Below are positions 27,370 through 39,084 of a stretch of 64,000 nucleotides of DNA, piece by piece. The notes under the pieces are model-generated. The model ran no database searches, was not told the origin of the DNA, and saw only the letters and a list, made by a program, of their open reading frames with translations. Each line of letters opens with the position of its first letter. Positions within the stretch are counted from its first letter, which is position 1. The stretch is taken from positions 6,461 through 70,460 of the forward strand of contig JBLNBZ010000063.1 in NCBI GenBank assembly GCA_050260355.1, read 5' to 3'. A program made the position numbers and the translations under genes. The DNA is from CADEFX01 sp050260355. Its GTDB lineage: Bacteria > Pseudomonadota > Alphaproteobacteria > Rhizobiales > Hyphomicrobiaceae.

Positions 27370-27705
27370 CGGGGTGAGCCCGGCCGGTGCCGCGGATCGG
27401 CCGACTAAAGTCTACCCCGCAGGACCCAAGCAAATCGCACTAACGCTAATGCGACGCTTTCGTTTTGCTGCTTTGTGGCGGGATGTGGGCCTGATATCGT
27501 CCGGCCCCAAAAAGCGGAACCACGAAATAGGGGAGAGAAGGCCGCATGGGGGTAAACTCGCTCACACTGGCCGCAGTATCTTGACGCATCGCCCCGGCGG
27601 ATGCCGTGCGCGGCGGGGGCCTGCTGGCGGCCTTGCATCGCACGCCGACGCTCTTGCGGTTTCCGTCAGCCTTGGCAAGAACACCGCGGAATCACGGAAG
27701 GCGAC
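27370..27705. promoter_or_regulatory. upstream region of the TRAP permease genes with a candidate operator
   Basis: No gene is apparent in this 336-base gap. It carries a 20-base imperfect palindrome at 27435-27454 (tcgca arms, 16 of 20 positions symmetric) that could bind a dimeric regulator of the TRAP operon, and a GC-rich stretch before the dctQ start. No clear sigma-70 pair was identified. Confidence 0.35.
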
Positions 27706-28338
27706 ATGCTGATGAACACTCTACTGCGGATCAGCCGTGGAATCGACTTCATCAACACCTGGATCGGGCGATCGACCGCCTGGCTGATCCTGTTGGCCAT
27801 CCTGGTCAGCGCGATCAACGCAACGGTGCGCAAGGTGTTCGGGACGAGCTCCAACGCGTGGCTCGAGCTGCAATGGCTGCTGTTCGGCGCCGTGTTTCTG
27901 CTCTGCGCGGCCTGGACGCTGACCCAGAACGAGCATATCCGCATCGACATTCTGGGCGCCATCTTCCCGCGCTGGCTGCGCAGCACCATCGAGTTCGTGG
28001 GCCATACCCTGTTCCTGCTGCCGATGGCGGCGGTCATGGCCTATCTCTCCTGGCCGTTCTTCGTGCGCTCCTTCGAGAGCAACGAGCAATCGGGCAACGC
28101 CGGCGGCCTCGTGATATGGCCGGGCAAGCTTCTCATCCTGCTCGGCTTTGTTGCATTGTTCGCACAGGGGATCTCGGAGGTCATCAAGCGCATCGGCGTT
28201 GCCACGGGGCACATACCCGACCCATTCGACGCTGTCGCCCCGCACGGCGCGGCGGAGGCGGAAGCCGAGCGACTGCTCAAGGCCGTACAGGAAGGCGGCA
28301 TTGAGCCTGCTGCACCGGTCTCGACCGACAAACGCTAA
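27706..28338 (+). CDS. TRAP transporter small permease (DctQ family)
   Basis: Small membrane subunit of a tripartite ATP-independent periplasmic transporter. 210 aa with four transmembrane helices: TAWLILLAILVSAINATVRKVF, WLELQWLLFGAVFLLCAAWTL, a third near residue 100 and a fourth around LLILLGFVALFAQGISEVI. The NEHIRIDIL segment after helix 2 is a DctQ hallmark. ATG 27706 chosen; 27712 is an alternative with better spacing to GGAAGG. dctM follows after 27 bases. Confidence 0.88.
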   Translation: MLMNTLLRISRGIDFINTWIGRSTAWLILLAILVSAINATVRKVFGTSSNAWLELQWLLFGAVFLLCAAWTLTQNEHIRIDILGAIFPRWLRSTIEFVGHTLFLLPMAAVMAYLSWPFFVRSFESNEQSGNAGGLVIWPGKLLILLGFVALFAQGISEVIKRIGVATGHIPDPFDAVAPHGAAEAEAERLLKAVQEGGIEPAAPVSTDKR

Positions 28339-28365
28339 CCCTTACCAGAAAGCCGAGATCCGCAT

Positions 28366-30138
28366 ATGGCTGAATTTCTTGCCCACAACCTGGCGCCGAT
28401 CATGTTCGCGTCGCTGGTTGTGTTTCTGCTGCTAGGCTATCCGGTCGCCTTCTCGCTCGCTGCATGCGGGCTTTTTTACTTCTTCATCGGCGTCGAGCTG
28501 GCGCCGCTCTCCCACGGCACCATCACGCTGGACTGGCCGCTTCTGCAAGCGCTGCCCGAGCGCATCTACGGCGTGATGAACAACGAGGTGCTGTTGGCGG
28601 TCCCGTTCTTCACGTTCATGGGCCTCATTCTCGAACGCTCTGGGATGGCGGAGGACCTTCTCGACACCATCGGGCAACTGTTCGGCACCGCGCGCGGGGG
28701 TCTCGCCTACGCCGTCGTGTTCGTCGGCGCGCTGCTCGCCGCAACGACCGGGGTCGTCGCGGCGTCCGTCATCTCGATGGGGTTGATCTCCCTGCCGATC
28801 ATGCTGCGGTACGGGTATGACCGCCGCCTCGCCTCGGGCGTGATCGCGGCCTCCGGAACGCTCGCACAGATCATCCCGCCATCGCTTGTTCTGATCGTGC
28901 TCGCCGATCAGTTGTCGACCGATGTGGGCTCGATGTACGAGGGCGCGTTCGTACCGGGCATCGTGCTTGCCGGCCTCTATGCCGGATGGATCTTCCTCCG
29001 GTCGATGATCTCGCCGGACGCGGCGCCTGGCCTGCCTGTCGAAGCCATCGGCTATCGCGAGGAGAGCGGCCGGCGCGGCCTCATTTCTCTGGCGATACTG
29101 ACGGTAGTTTCAGGCCTCGTCGGCTACGCGGCGTTGCGGGAGACGAATGTCAAGAACGGGGCCGACTTCGTCATCCTCGCCATGTCGGTAGGCGTTGCGT
29201 TCTCGTTCGCGGTGGCGGTGGTCAATTGGCTCCTCTACAAGCTGGTCGGCTACCGGTTTCTCTCCAAGCTGGCGCAGCAGGTGACGTTCGTGATGGTGCC
29301 GCCGCTCGCGCTGATCTTCCTGGTGCTCGGGACCATCTTCATCGGCGTCGCCACCCCGACGGAAGGCGGAGCGATGGGTGCAACGGGCGCGCTGATCCTG
29401 GCCGCCTTCAAGCGCATCCTGGATCGCAATCCGGCGCGCTTCAACTGGAGCATCGTGCTTCAAGCCACGGAAAGCACCGCGAAGCTCTCCGCCTTCGTCA
29501 TCTTCATCCTCATCGGGGCCCGCATCTTCTCGCTGTCCTTCTATGGCGTGAACGGCCACGTATGGGTCGAGGATCACCTGCGATCGCTGCCGGGGGGGCT
29601 CTACGGCTTTCTCCTGATCGTGAACTTCGCGGTCTTCCTGCTTGCCTTCTTCCTGGACTTCTTCGAGATCGCCTTCATCGTCATTCCACTGCTGAAGCCG
29701 GCGGTCGAGTATCTGTTCACCCACGATCTGCAGGCGCTCGAGATTGCCAAGAGCTTCAATCTCGACATCAGCTCGCCGGAGGACGTGACAAAGGCCATGA
29801 TGGTGTGGTTCGGCGTGATGCTCGGCGTCAACATGCAGACGAGCTTCATGCATCCGCCGTTCGGGTTTGCCCTCTTCTACCTGCGCTCCGTGGCGCCGCG
29901 GAACCGCTATGTCGATCGGGTCACGGGCAAGTGGATCGAGGGCGTGTCGACGGGGCAGATCTACTGGGGTGCGATCCCGTTCGTCGTCATCCAGTGCTTC
30001 ATGGTGGCGTTGGTGATGCTGGTGCCGGCAATGGTCATCACCAAGAAGCCGGAGCGCCAGGCGATTGATCCGACCAAGATCGAGCTGAACCTGCCGAAGA
30101 TCGAGATGCCGAGTCTCAACCTCCCAGGCCAGCAGTAG
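28366..30138 (+). CDS. TRAP transporter large permease (DctM family, long form)
   Basis: Main channel subunit of the TRAP system. 590 aa, longer than the usual 430 or so, with extra loops in the middle and a charged C-terminal tail rich in Lys/Pro. DctM features include VALLAVPFFTFMGLILERSGMAEDLL-like helix (written here as LLAVPFFTFMG), GVVAASVISMGLISLPIML, ASGTLAQIIPPSLVLIVLAD and ATPTEGGAMGATGALILA. The long form is typical of the mannitol/chloroaromatic/2-oxo-acid TRAP group. It pairs with the preceding dctQ. Confidence 0.9.
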   Translation: MAEFLAHNLAPIMFASLVVFLLLGYPVAFSLAACGLFYFFIGVELAPLSHGTITLDWPLLQALPERIYGVMNNEVLLAVPFFTFMGLILERSGMAEDLLDTIGQLFGTARGGLAYAVVFVGALLAATTGVVAASVISMGLISLPIMLRYGYDRRLASGVIAASGTLAQIIPPSLVLIVLADQLSTDVGSMYEGAFVPGIVLAGLYAGWIFLRSMISPDAAPGLPVEAIGYREESGRRGLISLAILTVVSGLVGYAALRETNVKNGADFVILAMSVGVAFSFAVAVVNWLLYKLVGYRFLSKLAQQVTFVMVPPLALIFLVLGTIFIGVATPTEGGAMGATGALILAAFKRILDRNPARFNWSIVLQATESTAKLSAFVIFILIGARIFSLSFYGVNGHVWVEDHLRSLPGGLYGFLLIVNFAVFLLAFFLDFFEIAFIVIPLLKPAVEYLFTHDLQALEIAKSFNLDISSPEDVTKAMMVWFGVMLGVNMQTSFMHPPFGFALFYLRSVAPRNRYVDRVTGKWIEGVSTGQIYWGAIPFVVIQCFMVALVMLVPAMVITKKPERQAIDPTKIELNLPKIEMPSLNLPGQQ

Positions 30139-30140
30139 CG

Positions 30141-30178
30141 CAAAAAAGAAGACGGCCTCGCGCGTGAGCGCGGGGCCG
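30141..30178 (-). terminator. terminator for the leftward TRAP binding-protein gene
   Basis: An 11-bp stem (30153-30163 with 30168-30178, one G-U pair, loop gtga). Read leftward it is followed by tcttcttttttg, a good U tract for the gene ending at 30198. Confidence 0.7.
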
Positions 30179-30197
30179 CCCTGCAGGAAGCGCGAAG

Positions 30198-31304
<1,107 letters not shown>

Positions 31305-31530
31305 TGATTGGGAACCTCCCTAGTGGTTGCAATGGTCCAGGCCGAGCGGCCCAAACGAGCGTGCAGGCATCCTTTTCTTGATTGATTGTTCGAAGCCTGA
31401 CCCGCAGCGACATTACGCGGTCGCAATCCGCGCAACAATATTCTCGCACGTGCGAGAGCGCCGGCGGCAGCGGGCGAAGTGAAATGGGAAATCGCAGGTC
31501 CTGGGAATGCGAATCGCCCGGCCCAGAAAT

Positions 31531-31565
31531 GCAATGGCCCCGACCGGTCGGGCCAGGGCCATTGC
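31531..31565 (-). terminator. hairpin downstream of the second TRAP binding-protein gene
   Basis: Perfect ten-base stem gcaatggccc/gggccattgc (31531-31540 with 31556-31565); the loop contains another palindrome, cgaccggtcg. Read leftward it is followed by atttctgggc, a short U-rich stretch. Probable terminator for the gene ending at 31594. Confidence 0.5.
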
Positions 31566-31593
31566 CAGCGTCAATCGATTTGGCGCTTAAACC

Positions 31594-32715
31594 TCAGGTC
31601 GACTTGTTGAGCGTCCTCGACATGAAGGCGTCGAAGCCCAGCTCGCACACCTGCCACCAGAGATATTCCTCCTTCCGGAAGCCGACCCACTGGTCGTAGA
31701 TCTTCTTGAAGTTGGCATTTCTGGACGCAGTCTCGGCGTAGACCTCGTTCGCGGCCCGGTAGCAAGCTTCCATCGTCTCGGTTGTGAAGGGCTTGAGCTG
31801 CACGCCGGCGGCCAGCAGCCGCTTGATCGCCGCCGGGTTCTTCACGTCGTAGCTGGCCATCATCGCCTCGTCTGCACGGGAGGCGGCCGCCGTCACCATA
31901 GCCTTGTAGTGCTTCGGCAGCTCGTTCCACTTGGCGATGTTGAAGTAGAATTGGAGCTGCGCGCTGCCCTCCCACCAGCCGGGATAGTAGTAGTACTTGG
32001 CGACCTTGCCGAAGCCGAGCTTCTCGTCGTCATAGGGACCGACCCACTCGGCGGCGTCGATCGTGCCCTTCTCCAGGGCCTGATAGATTTCACCGCCCGC
32101 GATCTGCTGCGGCACCGTGCCGAGCTTCTGCAGGACGCGTCCGGCCATGCCGGCGATGCGGAACTTGAGACCCTTCAGGTCCGCGGGCGACTTGATCTCC
32201 TTGTTGAACCAGCCGCCCATCTGCGCGCCGGTGTTGCCACCCTGGAGGGCGTAAATGTTGTGCTTGGCGTAGAACTCGTTCATCAGCGCCTCGCCGCCGC
32301 CCTCGAACCACCATGCGTTCTGCATGCGGCGATTGAGCCCGAACGGAATCGTGGTCGCGAAGGCGAACGTCTCGTCCTTGCCGAAGTAGTAGTAGGGCGC
32401 GGTGTGACACACCTCGACGGTGCCGTTCGTGACGGCGTCCGCGGCCTGCAGGCCCGGAACGAGCTCGCCTGCGGCAAAGACCGAGATCTGGAACTTGTTG
32501 TCCGTCATCTCGGCCAGCGACTTGGAGAAGACCTCGGCCGCGCCGAAAATCGTGTCGAGCGACTTGGGAAAGCTCGATGTGCAACGCCACTTGATTTCCG
32601 GCATCGACTGCGCGATCGCCGGAGCCGCAACCGCCGTCGCAGCCGTGCCCACAGCAGCCGTACCGGCGCCGCGCATAAAGCTCCGTCGACTGAATTTCTT
32701 CTCACGTGACTTCAT
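31594..32715 (-). CDS. TRAP transporter solute-binding protein, TakP-like (copy 2)
   Basis: 373-aa paralogue of the protein at 30198-31304, alike along the whole length. Tat-type signal KFSRRSFMRGAGTAAVG ending at APAIAQS, then KWRCTSSFPKSLDTIFG, GELVPGLQAADAVTNGTVEV, GAQMGGWFNKEI, LKFRIAGMAGR, DAAEWVGPYDDEKLGF and YYYYPGWWEGS. Compared with copy 1 the ligand motifs are kept but the loop after QMGG and the C-terminus differ, which could shift specificity. ATG 32715 has AAGGAG. It has its own 289-base gap before copy 1. Confidence 0.88.
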   Translation of the reverse strand: MKSREKKFSRRSFMRGAGTAAVGTAATAVAAPAIAQSMPEIKWRCTSSFPKSLDTIFGAAEVFSKSLAEMTDNKFQISVFAAGELVPGLQAADAVTNGTVEVCHTAPYYYFGKDETFAFATTIPFGLNRRMQNAWWFEGGGEALMNEFYAKHNIYALQGGNTGAQMGGWFNKEIKSPADLKGLKFRIAGMAGRVLQKLGTVPQQIAGGEIYQALEKGTIDAAEWVGPYDDEKLGFGKVAKYYYYPGWWEGSAQLQFYFNIAKWNELPKHYKAMVTAAASRADEAMMASYDVKNPAAIKRLLAAGVQLKPFTTETMEACYRAANEVYAETASRNANFKKIYDQWVGFRKEEYLWWQVCELGFDAFMSRTLNKST

Positions 32716-32932
32716 GGATTGTCCGCTCCTTCGGGGTTCGCTCCATCGGAGTCTGAGGCGGCGCGTGTGCGCCGCGGCATCGAGCCGCCACAAACGCTCT
32801 GAGCGCAGAAGGATTTGTGCCACTGCGCCCGAGTCACGATGAGCCCCGGACCCGCAATTGGGGGTCCTTAGCAGCAGGCCGGAGGCGAGTCTATTGGCAT
32901 TTCGCAGCCCCTTTTGGGGGGTGCCGAGGGCG

Positions 32933-34570
<1,638 letters not shown>

Positions 34571-34672
34571 TTCCGCGTTTTCTCCCGTTTGTTTGCCCCA
34601 GCCTAAACTTGGCCTTAGGGTGCCGCCAAGCGGCATCGACCGCGAGCCACAATTGAAACCGAGGAGCCCACG

Positions 34673-36781
34673 ATGGCCGGTGTCAAATATGAGACACGGG
34701 GTGAGATCGCCGTCCTGACACTCTCCAACCCGCCGGTGAATGCGCTGGCGCATGGCGTGCGCGAAGGGCTGCAGAGCGCGATCGCCAAGGCCAACGCCGA
34801 TGCGAGCATCAAGGCGATCGTTGTCACGGGCGAGGGGCGGGCGTTCTCGGCCGGCGCTGACATCACCGAGTTCCGGTCGGGCCCCAAGCCGCCGGCGCTG
34901 GGCGAGGTGATCAACAGGCTGGAGGCATCCGAGAAACCGGTGGTTGCGGCCCTCAACGGGCTGGCGCTCGGCGGCGGGCTGGAGGTGGCGCTCGGCTGTC
35001 ACTATCGCGTGGCGGCAAGGTCGGTGACGCAGCTCGGCCTGCCGGAGGTGAAGATCGGCATCCTGCCGGGTGCCGGCGGCACCCAGCGCCTGCCACGCAT
35101 CGTCGGCGTGGAGGCCGCGCTCGACATGATCGTGTCCGGCAATCCTGTCAGCGCGGAGACGGGCGCCAAGTCGGGCCTCATCGACCGGGTCGTGGATGCA
35201 GATGTAGTGGGCGCGGCGATCGCGTTCGCCAAGGAGCTGGTTGCATCCGGAAAAGGCGCACGGCGCGCGAGCGAGAGGGCGATCGAGGCGAGCTCGGTGC
35301 CGGCGGGGGTGTTCGAGCGCAAACGCGCATCGCTCGGCCGGCATCCGTCGGGCCCTATGGCGCCCAAGAACTGCATCGCGGCCGTGGAGGCATCGACCGA
35401 CAGGCCTTTCGCCGAAGGATTGAAGCGGGAGCGTGAGCTGTTCTCCGAGCTTGCCGGCGGCCCCTACGCGCGGGCACTGCAGTACGCGTTCTTCGCCGAG
35501 CGGCAGGCGGCCAACATCCCCGACATCGGCGCGGACGTGAAGCCGCGCGATGTCAGAAGCGTCGGGATCGTCGGCGCCGGCACCATGGGCACGGGCATTG
35601 CGCTCGCGGTGTTGAACGGGGGCTTGCCGGTGACGGTGGTGGAGACGGAGCAGACGGCGCTGGATAGGGGTGCTGCCCGCATCCGTGAGACGATCGAGAG
35701 CAACGTGCAGCGCGGGCGCATCTCGGCCGAGGAAGGCAGGAAGCGTATCGGCAACCTAAAGACCAGCCTCAAGCTCGAGGACCTGGCCGGTGCCGATCTC
35801 ATCATCGAGGCGGTGTTCGAGAACCTGGCGCTGAAGAAGGAGGTGTTCGGCAAGCTCGACCGCATCGCCAAGCCCGGCGCGGTGCTGGCAACCAACACCT
35901 CGACGCTCGATGTCGACGCCATTGCCGCCGCCACGAAACGGCCGGGCGACGTGCTCGGCATGCACTTCTTCTCGCCGGCCAATATCATGCGGCTGCTCGA
36001 GGTGGTGCGCGGCAAGGCCACCGCCAAGGATACGCTGGCGACGGCCATGGCCGTGGCGAAGCGGATCGGCAAGGTGGGCGTCGTCTCCGGCGTGTGCTTC
36101 GGCTTCATCGGCAACCGCATGCTCGAGGCCTACCTCGAGGAGGTGCAGGCGATGCTGCTCGAGGGCGCCACACCCAGCGAGATCGACGGTGCGCTCGAGA
36201 GCTGGGGTCTCGCCATGGGGCCCAATGCGATGATGGATCTTGCCGGACTCGATGTCGGCTATCGCATCCGCCAGGAGCATGAGCTCTCGGACGAGCGGCG
36301 GCGCCTCTACCGCGCGACGGACGCGCTGGTCGAGATGGGCCGGCACGGACAAAAGACAGGCGCGGGCTATTACAAGTACGGCAGCGACCGCAAGCGTCAG
36401 GCCGATCCCGAGGTCGAGGCGCTGATCGCCAAGGAGGCAGCCGCCCAGGGCGTGGCCCAGAACAAGCCTCGAGCCGACGAGATCGTCGAGCGCTGCCTGC
36501 TGCGCCTCATCAACGAGGGCGCCAACGTGCTCGACGAAGGCATTGCGCTGCGCGCCTCCGATATCGATACGATCTATCTGACCGGCTATGGATTTCCCGG
36601 CTGGCGCGGCGGACCGATGTGGCAGGCCGACAACGTGATCGGCCTGAAGGACGTGGCCGCAAAGGTGCGGGGCTACGAGGCACGCTACGGCAAGCGCTGG
36701 GCGCTCGCTGCGCTGCTCGATCGGCTGGCCAGCTCCGGTGGCAAGCTCGCCGAAGCGGGTGCGGGCAAGGCCAAGGGCTAG
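34673..36781 (+). CDS. bifunctional enoyl-CoA hydratase / 3-hydroxyacyl-CoA dehydrogenase
   Basis: Fused beta-oxidation enzyme, 702 aa. Residues 1-190 form a crotonase domain: GRAFSAGADITEF and LALGGGLEVALGCHYRVAA (oxyanion hole and catalytic Glu), EVKIGILPGAGGTQRLPR. A linker follows, then an NAD-binding domain starting GIVGAGTMGTGIA at about residue 300, with TNTSTLDVDAIA and HFFSPANIMRLLEVV (catalytic His), and two C-terminal dehydrogenase domains. It resembles FadJ/FadB-type proteins of alphaproteobacteria. No thiolase gene is adjacent. ATG 34673 has GAGGAG. Confidence 0.92.
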   Translation: MAGVKYETRGEIAVLTLSNPPVNALAHGVREGLQSAIAKANADASIKAIVVTGEGRAFSAGADITEFRSGPKPPALGEVINRLEASEKPVVAALNGLALGGGLEVALGCHYRVAARSVTQLGLPEVKIGILPGAGGTQRLPRIVGVEAALDMIVSGNPVSAETGAKSGLIDRVVDADVVGAAIAFAKELVASGKGARRASERAIEASSVPAGVFERKRASLGRHPSGPMAPKNCIAAVEASTDRPFAEGLKRERELFSELAGGPYARALQYAFFAERQAANIPDIGADVKPRDVRSVGIVGAGTMGTGIALAVLNGGLPVTVVETEQTALDRGAARIRETIESNVQRGRISAEEGRKRIGNLKTSLKLEDLAGADLIIEAVFENLALKKEVFGKLDRIAKPGAVLATNTSTLDVDAIAAATKRPGDVLGMHFFSPANIMRLLEVVRGKATAKDTLATAMAVAKRIGKVGVVSGVCFGFIGNRMLEAYLEEVQAMLLEGATPSEIDGALESWGLAMGPNAMMDLAGLDVGYRIRQEHELSDERRRLYRATDALVEMGRHGQKTGAGYYKYGSDRKRQADPEVEALIAKEAAAQGVAQNKPRADEIVERCLLRLINEGANVLDEGIALRASDIDTIYLTGYGFPGWRGGPMWQADNVIGLKDVAAKVRGYEARYGKRWALAALLDRLASSGGKLAEAGAGKAKG

Positions 36782-36954
36782 CGTCCCGATGCGCCTCGCC
36801 CCGCAACCCAATGTTTGTGCAACCCTGTGCCGGTGCCGGTTGCGTGACCGGCTGGGTGTTGCTGGCCCCCCGACAGTCCCGTAAGAGAAAATGCCGTAAG
36901 ACATTGTCGGCCCGCGCTTCGGGACGATCCTGCAAAAAATGAGGCAAGACGGTC

Positions 36955-38139
36955 ATGAGCGTTCGCCACGGTCGAGAATTCCTCTCCATCCCGGGCCCGA
37001 CCACGGTTCCCGACGAGGTGCTGCAGGCCATGCAGCGTCCGGCCGTCGATATCTATTCGGGCGGCATGGTGGGTCTGACCGACTCGCTGCTCGCCGACAT
37101 GAAGAAGGTGTTCGCCACCGAGGGGCGGACCTACATCTACGCCGCCAATGGTCACGGCGGGTGGGAGGCGGCCTTCACCAACGTGCTGTCGCGGGGCGAC
37201 AAGGTGCTGGTGCTGGAGAGCGGCCGGTTTGCCATCGGCTGGGGCGAGATGGCGCGGATGATGGGCGTGGAGATCGAGGTTCTTCCCGGCGATCAGCGCA
37301 AGGCGGTGGTGCCGGCGGCCGTGGAGGAGCGCCTCAGGGCCGACAAGGGGCACACCATCAAGGCCATCATGGTGGTGCAAATCGATACGGCGTCCGGCGT
37401 CGTCAACGACATTGCGGCCGTGCGCGCGGCGATCGATGCCGCCAAGCATCCGGCGCTGCTGATGGTCGATACGGTCGCCTCGCTCGGCACCATGCCGTTC
37501 GAGATGGACCGCTGGGGCGTTGACGTCGCCATGTGCGGGTCGCAGAAGGGGCTCATGACGCCGCCGGGACTGGCCTTCGTCGCCGCCAGCGACAAGGCCC
37601 AGGCCGCCCACAAGAGCGCGGGCCTCAGGACCATGTACTGGGACTGGACGTTCCGGCAGGGTGAAGAGCACTACATGAAGTACTGCGGCACGCCGCCCGA
37701 GCATCTGCTGTTCGGACTGCGCAAGGCGCTCGACATCCTGTTCGCGGAAGGCATGGAGAACGCCTTCAAGCGACATGCGCTGCTGGCGCAAGCCGTGCAC
37801 CGCGCCGTCGACAAGTGGGCCGAGGGTCAGGTGCTGGCCTTCAACATCATCGAACCCAGCGAGCGCGCCAACTCGGTGACGAACATCCTGGTGCAAGGCC
37901 GCGATCCACAGTCGATCCTCGACTATGCTCGCGAGAAATGCGGCGTGGTCCTTGGCGTCGGCATCGGCGCGCTCACCGGCAAGGCGTTCCGCATTGCGCA
38001 CATGGGCCACGTCAATGCGCCCATGGTCATCGGGACGCTGGGAGCGGTGGAGATGGCGCTGAAGGCGCTCGCCATTCCGCATGGCTCAGGCGGCGTGCAG
38101 GCCGCCGTCGACTTCCTCGCCGCCAAGGTGGAGGCATGA
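36955..38139 (+). CDS. class V aminotransferase (alanine/serine-glyoxylate type)
   Basis: PLP enzyme of the alanine-glyoxylate/serine-glyoxylate aminotransferase family, 394 aa. Opening SIPGPTTVPDEVLQAM, NGHGGWEAA phosphate-binding region, Asp172 in MVDTVASLG that contacts the PLP ring nitrogen, and Lys198 in CGSQKGLMTPPG that forms the Schiff base. Exact amino donor is uncertain. It follows the fused beta-oxidation gene by 173 bases and precedes the alpha/beta hydrolase by 27 bases. Confidence 0.85.
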   Translation: MSVRHGREFLSIPGPTTVPDEVLQAMQRPAVDIYSGGMVGLTDSLLADMKKVFATEGRTYIYAANGHGGWEAAFTNVLSRGDKVLVLESGRFAIGWGEMARMMGVEIEVLPGDQRKAVVPAAVEERLRADKGHTIKAIMVVQIDTASGVVNDIAAVRAAIDAAKHPALLMVDTVASLGTMPFEMDRWGVDVAMCGSQKGLMTPPGLAFVAASDKAQAAHKSAGLRTMYWDWTFRQGEEHYMKYCGTPPEHLLFGLRKALDILFAEGMENAFKRHALLAQAVHRAVDKWAEGQVLAFNIIEPSERANSVTNILVQGRDPQSILDYAREKCGVVLGVGIGALTGKAFRIAHMGHVNAPMVIGTLGAVEMALKALAIPHGSGGVQAAVDFLAAKVEA

Positions 38140-38166
38140 TCCTGCGGAGCAAAGGAGGGCTGGCAC

Positions 38167-39045
38167 ATGCAGATCGACTGGACCGGCCGCACCATCGAGA
38201 CCTCCGAGCTGTCGATCAACTACGCGCGCGCCGGAAGCGGCGCGCCGGTGGTCTTCCTGCATGGGTGGCCGGAGTTCAACCGGACCTGGCTCCATAACCT
38301 GCCGGTGCTCGCGGATCACTTCGACTGCATCGCGCCGGATTTGCGCGGCTTCGGCCGTACCGTCTCGAAGGTGCCGCGGCCCGACAGCGGGACGCCGCCG
38401 CAGCTTCTGGCGGCCGACCTGCGCGACTTTGCCGATGCGCTGAAGCTCGATCGCTTCGCCATCGTCTCGCACGACGTCGGATCGTTCGTGGCGCAGCAAT
38501 TCGCGCTCGCCTATCCGCAACGCGTCTCGGCCCTGTTCTTCTTCAACTGCGGCTATCCCGGCATCGGCCGGCGCTGGGGCGACTACCGGCATTTTCCCGA
38601 AACCTGGTACCAGCAGTTTCACCAAAAGAGCTTTACCGCCGCGCTGGTCGGATCATCGCGCGAGGCGGCGCGCATCTACTTCCGCCATTTCCTCACGCAC
38701 TGGTCGCACCAAAAGCAGGCGTTCGAGCCTTATCTGGAGGAGTGGGTCGACAACTTTCTTCTGCCCGGCAACCTGCAGGGCGGGTTCGACTGGTATGTCG
38801 GCGTGGCGCGCTTCCGCAGCCGCATGATGCAGGGCGAAACGCTGAGCATGCCCAAGATCGGCGCGCCGGCGCACTTCCTGTGGGGCGCTCACGACCCTGT
38901 GCTGCGCTTCGACTTTGCCGACAAGCTCGGGGACTACTTCGAGACGTTCACGCTCGAGAAGGCGGAGGAGGCCGGCCACTTCGTCCACTTCGAGGTGCCC
39001 GATCTCGCCAACCAGCGCATGCTCGAGTTCCTGGGGCAGGCGTAG
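38167..39045 (+). CDS. alpha/beta hydrolase, epoxide hydrolase/dehalogenase type
   Basis: 292-aa soluble hydrolase. HGWPEF at 32-37 gives the oxyanion element, and the nucleophile elbow SHDVG places Asp103 as nucleophile instead of Ser, as in epoxide hydrolases and haloacid/haloalkane dehalogenases. Further catalytic elements are Asp in WGAHDPVLRF and His in EEAGHFVHFEVPD. A cap region with paired aromatics lies between. It overlaps no neighbour and follows the aminotransferase closely, so probably shares its transcript. Confidence 0.82.
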   Translation: MQIDWTGRTIETSELSINYARAGSGAPVVFLHGWPEFNRTWLHNLPVLADHFDCIAPDLRGFGRTVSKVPRPDSGTPPQLLAADLRDFADALKLDRFAIVSHDVGSFVAQQFALAYPQRVSALFFFNCGYPGIGRRWGDYRHFPETWYQQFHQKSFTAALVGSSREAARIYFRHFLTHWSHQKQAFEPYLEEWVDNFLLPGNLQGGFDWYVGVARFRSRMMQGETLSMPKIGAPAHFLWGAHDPVLRFDFADKLGDYFETFTLEKAEEAGHFVHFEVPDLANQRMLEFLGQA

Positions 39046-39084
39046 TCCGCCTACCTGCGGCGACAAGCGACCCGGGCGACGCGC

